NCBI GenBank assembly: GCA_002007465.1
Contig: LNAC01000003.1
Coordinates: forward strand, 13,165,821 to 13,229,820
Reading direction: 5' to 3'
Origin: Ailurus styani
Lineage: Eukaryota > Chordata > Mammalia > Carnivora > Ailuridae
Length of the DNA stretch: 64,000 nt
The number at the start of each line of letters is the position of its first letter. Position 1 is the stretch's first letter. Shown piece after piece: positions 57,093 through 64,000 of this stretch. The notes below the pieces were generated by a model. It was not told the origin of the DNA. It saw only the letters and a program-made list of their open reading frames with translations, and searched no databases. A program made the translations under genes and the position numbers.

Positions 57093-60000
57093 TAGGAATT
57101 TCTTCTGTCCTAAACATGTAGAAGTATCCTTGATCTATTCTTTACTATTTGAAGTATTCTTGGACCCCTCATTTTGTCAGTACAGTTTTCAAGGACAATA
57201 TATGCTCTGTCAGAAACTGATTTCCATTATGCCCTTGGATCATGAAGACAGTGTCTTATTGTGGCTAATGTGAACATCTATAAAAGTTGGAAAGCAAACC
57301 ATACCTGGCATATCCCTGTATTCCATTACTGTAATCAACTTTCTTTCTAAATTTAAATTAGTAAATATGTAATAGCATACCATTTGGTGAAATTTAATGA
57401 ACTCTAATGATATTCAGTTACTATCCAAGCTATTTTTAAAACTCTATGTCTTCAATAATTTTGAAATACTCATAGGTTAAAAAATTTCAGTGCTATAGAC
57501 ATTAATCCATTTGTCTAATTTAAATAGAAAATGTATTCATGCTTGATTTTTGACAAACGAAAAAGAAATTAGCACACATAAATTATACTTTGAAAGTAAA
57601 AATATAAAATTAAGGCTGTGGTCAAATGGGCATTTTTTTCAGTAGTAAATCAGTAATAAGTGGTAATATTCATACCAGTTGCTAACTGGGATACTACGAT
57701 ATATTGAATAATTCACTAAAATGTCTTCTAAATATTGTAGAAAGGTGCAAAAGATTACATGTAAATACATGGCTTATAAATTAATTTGGAGAACTGCTAA
57801 ACAAGGTGAAGAAAGTACAACTCGGAAATCAAAAATAGACTTATATAAGGTAGTAAGTTTGTGGAGAAATATGGAACTCAAAATGATAAACTCAACTTGA
57901 CACTAAGTAGAAGAGATGAGAACTTCATGGTACAGTGATTTTGTTAAGATGATCACCATGAATGGAATGCCCATAATATTTAGAATCCTAGTAAAAATTG
58001 GCAAGCAGAAGAGGCATGGAGGAGGATATATTGCTATATATCAAACAGGATTGTAAAGCAAGCAAGATAAAAGTTGACAAAAATGTAGAAGCGAAATAGT
58101 TTGGCAAAAGATAAAAGAGCAAACAACAAAACAAAAGAGAAATGGGGGACATATCTGTTATAGTACACTGAGATTAGAAGAAGCATTAATAAACAGTTTA
58201 AATTCAAATATCAAGTTCTTAGGAATATGCTACATATTAATCCTAGAAAATCAGTGAATAAAAACTGCAAATATTTTTGTGAAAAAGAGACATAAACACG
58301 TAAACCAACCTAAATGTTTATAAAATGTGAGATAATGTTTAGTTGCAGCAAATAAACAAATGGATGTGAGTATAAATTGTAAAATACTACATATATATGT
58401 AAAATAATCCATTATTTCCAATATAAGGCTAAACATGCCATCAATTTTCTGTATGCTTGTTATACCAAGGCTAATGGTCAGGTCTTGTGATTTGCGTTTC
58501 TAAAGATCCGAACTGGTTATACTATTTGGAAGGAACTCAGTACTAACCAAATTCTCACATATTTAAAAGCCACTTCTTAGTCTATTTTAAGGAATCCTTT
58601 AGGACTTGCTTACAAACCATACCAAAACAGCAATTATTCTAAACTGTGTTTTTATTCATACACTATAGTTCTTATGATTAAATTTGATCAAAATGTAATG
58701 TTATTTGCTTTTGTCCTAGACCAAACTCTGCCTTTATAAAAGTAATATTAGAGTCGAGTCTCTTGCTCATTTAGTGCATATTGAATCTACTTTTCATATG
58801 GTACTGTGTTGGATACATAAAAGTGGAAGACAATACAACAGAAATTAAGAGTAACCCTTATTTTTATGTAAAAGCAAAGAGAAATGAATATGATAGCATC
58901 ATTTTCTAAGAAGGGACGGACTGCAGAATATAAGTTTTGATATTAAGTAATAGTAAAGTTAAATATAGTAGTTTGTGTTTTCTAGGCTGGAGCTTAGTAA
59001 CAGAAAAGCTACTTAAAATAAGGTTTTATGCCTTTCCTTATTACCTTTAAAATACCTTCCCCTGCCATATCCCCAAGAATGCTACTTTTCTAAGGCAGCA
59101 TTTAAGTGTAGGCAATCAGCATGCACTGTATTTAGAAGCAGAAAAGTGAATTTAATGGTTTTCAGTTTAAATATCTGTACAATACTTTGGCCCAGTGAGT
59201 TGGTTTTCATGTTGGTTTCTTTTCCTAGGGTAGTAAAGACATCTTATTCTTCAACTGTATGACTCACTTGTCAAATAATCATTCCCCAAGATTCATAGGT
59301 AGATGAATGGATAGCCAGATGTGAATAAGTGACGGCATTAGAGAAATAATTGAGAGAGTGGATTAAGAGTAGATTTTGGCTCTGGAATTGATGGTGGAAA
59401 TGGCTATGACTATTTTGGTAATGTAATTGCATTAAGTAAAATTTTAAAAGAACACTAAGTATTCATAAATGTATGTATTTTAAACCCAAGAGCTTTTAAA
59501 ATGGAACGTGGGTTTTGAAGGGCAAAGATCCAATAATTCAATTCTGACAAGCAAGCAAATTAACATAAAAAATTAAAAATAGAGTAAGAGTAACTAATTT
59601 TTAAAATAAAGATTGGCTCAGACTAAAAAAAAAGTAGTTTGGGAAAGGCCAACATCTGGGAGTGAGACTTGAAAAATAAGATGAATCAGTCATACCCTAC
59701 TTCCTGAAAGGTGGTACAAGATTAATGAATAGAAATTGGTAACTACTTGAATCTTAAGTTTTCTTTTGGTCTAGTCATTGAGGTAAAATGTTTTTCAAAT
59801 TCAAAAGAGGTATAATACTTATGATTAAGAAAAAAATCAAACATATTTAAACTCATTAATATTTGTGTGTTGTGAACATGGGTGGCTCTTTTTCTGTTTT
59901 TTGTTTGTTTCATGTTTCAAAAGGCACGTGTATTAATTTTTTAAAGAAATAAATTAAAAAGTAAATTTTAATATTAAGTCAGTCAAATAAACACATATTT

Positions 60001-60997
60001 CAGTTTATTCCTTATTTCTGTACTTTAGGAAGGTCACTAGCCTTTTTAACTTCAGGTCACTGCTTTCTCATGTAGAAATAAAATCTTGTTATTGTGAAAA
60101 TACAGGTATGACGAGGCTTTGTAAACTTTACATTTTTAAAATAATGTTAATTGATATTAGAGGAACGCCTAGCTATTTTAACTTCATTCAACTATTTTGT
60201 ACCTGGAAGATTACAAACCATCCTGTAAGTTGCAAATATGATCGCCAAAGCTCTCTATAATATTTTTAAGAACTTTTAAAGAACATACAAAAATGTACTT
60301 CTTTTCTAAAATAAAGAAATAGGGAATAAAACTGTAAATAATAAGAAATTACCCATACAATTTTAAGAATGGGCTTATTAAAATATCTTGTAAACAATTA
60401 GGGGATTTGGGGGCACAAAAGGGCATGGGCTTAAGAAGGAATCCTATGTGGCAAAACTGACATTTTACATTTCCTGAGTTAGACAGCTTTTAGATCATGA
60501 GAATGTCTTAAAAGGAGTTTGTCTTGATTCCAGATAAGCATTTGACAAGGGGTTTGTCATTTCATTGTATAGAAAGTAGAGAAAAAGTGACTGGATTATA
60601 GTACATTTAGGTAGATTTGTAACTAATTAAACAAGTAGATTTCCTGTGTTGATTTGTCAATGTTAATTTTGGGGGACCTCAAATGTTCTACCACAAGCCT
60701 GTGTACTTGATTCTGTGAGATGTAACATATATATTTTCAGTGAAGAAATCATCGAATACACATCTAAGGTATAGCTAAGAGGGAAAACTAACATCTTGAA
60801 AAACTACCTGAATATGAAAATATACATTCAAAATTTATTTTAAAAATAGGTAAACACATAAAAGCTGAAATATAGCATCAAGGAATAGAGTATTTGAAAA
60901 TTAAGTTGAGAATAATGAGAAACCACCTATGGAGTTAATCCAACTATAAGCTCAATAGAAGCTAATGGCGTAATGGTAGAACTAATAAAGCAATCTA
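57093..60997. other. AT-rich SINE-free stretch
   Basis: No gene, RNA or clearly recognised repeat in about 3.9 kb. Open frames are short and unsupported. Confidence 0.45.
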
Positions 60998-60998
60998 G

Positions 60999-61096
60999 AA
61001 AGAAGGAAGGAAGGAAAGAAGGAAGGAAGGAAGGAAGGAAGGAGGGAGGGAAGGAAGGAAGGAAGGAAGGAAGGAAGGAAGGAAGGAAGGAAGGAA
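60999..61096 (+). repeat. (GGAA)n microsatellite
   Basis: Roughly 24 GGAA units with a few GAAA and GGGA interruptions. Confidence 0.97.
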
Positions 61097-62095
61097 ACAG
61101 GATATAAACTCAGGATAGTGAGAGATCTAATGCTAGCATATGAGGACAAAAAGTAGGAACATGAGATAGTTAACCCAAGGAAAGGATTTTTTTAGAAGTT
61201 ATGATTGCTGACTTCTTTTGTAGAGCTATCATAAAGAAGAGATGGTGAGACATGCAAAATATGTTATTCTGGCACTCTGAGTATAAAATTATATGGTTCT
61301 TATTTCTATAAAAAAGACATTGGCCAATGGACATTTGTATATTAAATATAATATGAAAAGATACTGGCCAAAGACATTCATATATTGAATATAATATGAT
61401 CTTTGGACCTAAGTAGTCTTCAGATTCTAGCAAGGGGTACAAAATATAAGGTATATTAGAACAAAAGATGCTTCTATAAATTAACCTGAGTCTCCCAGAT
61501 CCATTTATGAGGACTTCTCAATTCCAATTATGCACATAAATGTGCAAAAAGCTGCCCAGAAAGAGGCAAGTAGGGAAGGCAATAAAGATAAAGAGCATGA
61601 TATGTGTAAATTGTAATGTTCCCTGTATCATTCAACAAAAACATGCAAAATAAGTTAACTGTATTCTTTTGCCAGAAAGTTAATGATGATGGCATGAATT
61701 ATGATAAAACTGTAAATTCTTGGCACAAAATGATAATTCGAAGAAGATTTATTTTTAAAAATAAAGATGAAGTGCTTCACTGAGATAATTTAGGTGTACT
61801 TTGCCAAATTAAACAAATGATTTATTACTTTCTAGCCAGAATAATGTCTAATTTTAAAAAAAACTTAGCGTGTATTTCTTCATGCACCTATGTTTTGCAA
61901 ATTGAGAAGAAAATCTTGTTTGAAAACTATTTAATTAACCCACCCCATAACTATGCCTCCAGAATAAACAAATTAAATTATGGTTACATGAAGAAAATAT
62001 AAAAGATAATGTTACTTTGCACATGGTATTTTATGATACAGATCTGTCCAATTGAATGTTTATTACGTTATTTAGTAAACTAAATGTTAAAAACC
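61097..62095. other. Non-coding stretch with a 44-bp-period duplication
   Basis: 'TGGCCAATGGACATTTGTAT' at 61321 and 'TGGCCAAAGACATTCATATA' at 61365 start two imperfect copies of a unit ending ATATAATATGA. No gene. Confidence 0.5.
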
Positions 62096-62104
62096 TCCAC
62101 TGAA

Positions 62105-62303
62105 GGGGTTCCTGGGTGGCTTAATCCAACAAGCATCTGAATTTTGATTTTGGGTCAGACCATGATCTCAGGGTTCTGAGACTGAGCCCTGCATCAGGCT
62201 CTGTGCCTGGCGGAGCCTGCTCGATTCTCTCTTTCCCTCTCCGTCTGTCCCTCCTGCCCCCACTCTCTCTCCCTCTCAAACAAACAAGTAAACAGACAAA
62301 CTG
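62105..62303 (+). mobile_element. CAN-SINE, plus strand, older copy
   Basis: Diverged: head 'GGGGTTCCTGGGTGGCTTAA', 'TTTTGGGTCAGACCATGATC', CT-rich body and CAAACAAACAAGTAAACAG tail. A 9-bp target-site duplication TCCACTGAA is at 62096-62104 and 62304-62312. Confidence 0.93.
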
Positions 62304-62395
62304 TCCACTGAAAAAGCATGGGCTCCAAAATTTAAATTATTCCAAAAAGTCAAAACAAATTCAAAGAAGGATAAACAATATACAAGACATGCTGA

Positions 62396-62583
62396 GGGGC
62401 ACCTGGGTGGCTCAGTTGGTTAAGCTACTGCCTTCGGCTCAGGTCATGATCCTAGAGTCCCACATCACATCGGGCTCCCAGCTCCATGGGGAGCCTGCTT
62501 CTCCCTCTGACCTTCTCTTCTCTCATTCTTCCTCTCACTCTCTCTCTCGCTCTCAAATAAATAAGTAAAATCTTAAAAAAAAA
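62396..62583 (+). mobile_element. CAN-SINE, plus strand
   Basis: Head 'GGGGCACCTGGGTGGCTCAG', 'TTCGGCTCAGGTCATGATCC', CT-rich body and AAATAAATAAGTAAAATC tail. An 11-bp target-site duplication AGACATGCTGA is at 62385-62395 and 62584-62594. Confidence 0.96.
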
Positions 62584-62594
62584 AGACATGCTGA

Positions 62595-63250
62595 AATACT
62601 AGTATGCTAAACTTAACAGAGGGTGTAAAGCTTTTGTTTACAATCATAACTTGAAAATAATTGAATATATTAATCAGAAAAAAACTATTACTGATGTATG
62701 CAATAATAATACGTTTATCAAGAAAAACAAATCAAATAGTTAAAGTGAATGAAGATGGGATAAATACCCTTGCTTATAAAATTGTTTATTAAACACAGAA
62801 GGAAAGTTCAATAAGCAGAATGTCAGGTGAAAAAAGCTTTAGAATGAATAATATTTTTAAATTTTAGTTCACTAAATAATAGATAATATATGTTACAACA
62901 TGAATGTGCACACACATGTTATAGGACACAAATATTGTCTGTGTGTCTGTGTGTGTGTGTATTAAAGGATGCAAAATCTTTACATTGACACATCTCTCTG
63001 TTTGAACATCTGGTATCCTTTTGCATGGAAGGGAAACTTGAGTAGTCCAGGCACCTACTAAAAAAAAAAGGAAGACAATTTTGCTGTGTGTAATAAAGTG
63101 TATTAATGTTTGACAAATAAGTGTCCCTCCCTGAGGTTCCTCTCCTTTCAAGAAGACCACACATCCCTATGTGAGTAGCTATGATTAATGAAATTTTAGC
63201 AGAATTTTTAAGAGCCAGAACCTGACTTACTGTTTTTTGTCCCCATTACT
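62595..63250. other. Non-coding stretch
   Basis: No gene recognised. A short TGTG run lies near 62940-62960. The minus-strand frames at 62864-63164 cross it and lack domains. Confidence 0.45.
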
Positions 63251-63254
63251 AGAT

Positions 63255-63442
63255 GATTGGTTGTCTTCTCAATAGAAACTGCTTAGTCCACCTGGGTTTC
63301 AGGGATGGTGACAAGGAATAAAGTCACATATGACTCACAAAAAGGATATTGGTTCTGTGAAAAACCTTTATTATGGTAAGCACTTGAGACCTGGGGAACA
63401 TTAGTTATTGCAGCATAATCTAGAAAACCTAACTAATACAGT
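63255..63442 (+). repeat. Old LTR-like (MaLR-type) 3' end
   Basis: Ends 'ATTAGTTATTGCAGCATAAT' and 'CTAGAAAACCTAACTAATAC', like the 'TGTTATTGCAGCATAACCTAGC...ACTAATACA' end of an old mammalian LTR-type repeat. Family and left end uncertain. Confidence 0.4.
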
Positions 63443-64000
63443 ACAGAATTGAAATAACCAGCTTCTATTAATGATTTTCTGTATACAGCCATACAGTAAC
63501 TAGAGACTAGATTCTATTCTCAGTAACCACTCCTGAAGGAGTTGAAATGTATTGTCTCCATGGCTACATTTGCATAGCTATAAAGACAACAAAACAACTC
63601 TAAAACAAAAATAGCCTTAACTTTTAAATAGTCTTAAATCTCCTTGTAAGTCCTTTCAACATTTCAGCTATTTGAAATTTCCACTTATGGACTTTATTTA
63701 AAGGATGATAGCTATAATAGAAGCAGTTGATTTAGGGGTCTCAATAATCTTGCTACCTAATTCGAGCTCATCTTGGGTTTGAATTTTCATACCAGAAGTG
63801 TAGAAGGCAGAGGAGATAGAAATACATTCAACTGATTATAAAACTTTAGTAATCTGAGAATCATCGTGTTTTGCTGTTAAATACCGAAAAAAATTCCCAC
63901 AAATAATTTTATGGACTATTACTGATTATTTACTTAAAATATAAAAAAACTCAAACAAAAATAGAATTACTGATATTAAAAATAAAATTAAGCACCTTTC
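63443..64000. other. Non-coding stretch
   Basis: AT-rich sequence with no gene or repeat recognised. Confidence 0.45.

Overview
This window is mammalian nuclear DNA, almost certainly from a carnivore. The main evidence is about 25 copies or fragments of the tRNA-Lys-derived Carnivora SINE (CAN-SINE), whose head reads GCCTGGGTGGCTCAG and whose tail is CT-rich followed by AATAAA-type A-rich sequence. Several copies have the 'CTGCCTGCCTCTCTGCCT' body that I associate with caniform carnivores, perhaps mustelids; the family-level assignment is inference. Most of the sequence is AT-rich, non-coding and crowded with old repeats. I found no intact protein-coding gene, rRNA, functional tRNA or CRISPR array, and none of the features of a bacterial or phage genome.

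Layout. 1-22 kb: ancient L1/HAL1-like, MIR, L2 and MaLR-like pieces, a 5'-truncated carnivore L1 3' end with a perfect 13-bp target-site duplication (TSD), several SINEs, and (beyond 18 kb) hAT-Charlie fragments. 20.86-21.2 kb: a GGAA microsatellite containing a 234-base assembly gap. 22.2-26.9 kb: one degraded class I (gammaretrovirus-like) endogenous retrovirus on the + strand. It has two LTRs, a primer-binding site best matched by tRNA-His (HERV-H-like), broken gag, the C-terminal part of protease, no reverse transcriptase, integrase or SU, and a TM-type env remnant. It is interrupted by two SINEs, one in the 5' LTR and one in env. 27-50 kb: more SINEs, L1M fragments on both strands, MIRs and microsatellites, plus a suspicious 140-bp duplication around a single N. 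52.9-54.8 kb: the only CpG-rich segment, a CpG island. On its minus strand I see a possible promoter and first exon: a TTTAAAAG box, an inverted CCAAT box, an octamer and a GTAAGT splice donor. 54.9-62.1 kb: AT-rich, free of SINEs, no genes seen. 62.1-64 kb: two more SINEs and an old LTR-like end.

How it fits together. There is no operon or pathway here. The window is best read as intron or intergenic sequence next to one CpG-island promoter, which probably drives a minus-strand transcript whose identity I cannot determine. The nesting of elements gives a relative history: the old retrovirus inserted first, lost pol and SU, and was later hit by SINEs. I found no convincing undescribed biological system. 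The findings worth a second look are the promoter, the rearranged retrovirus, several unusual micro-insertions of retroelement ends, and two likely assembly problems.
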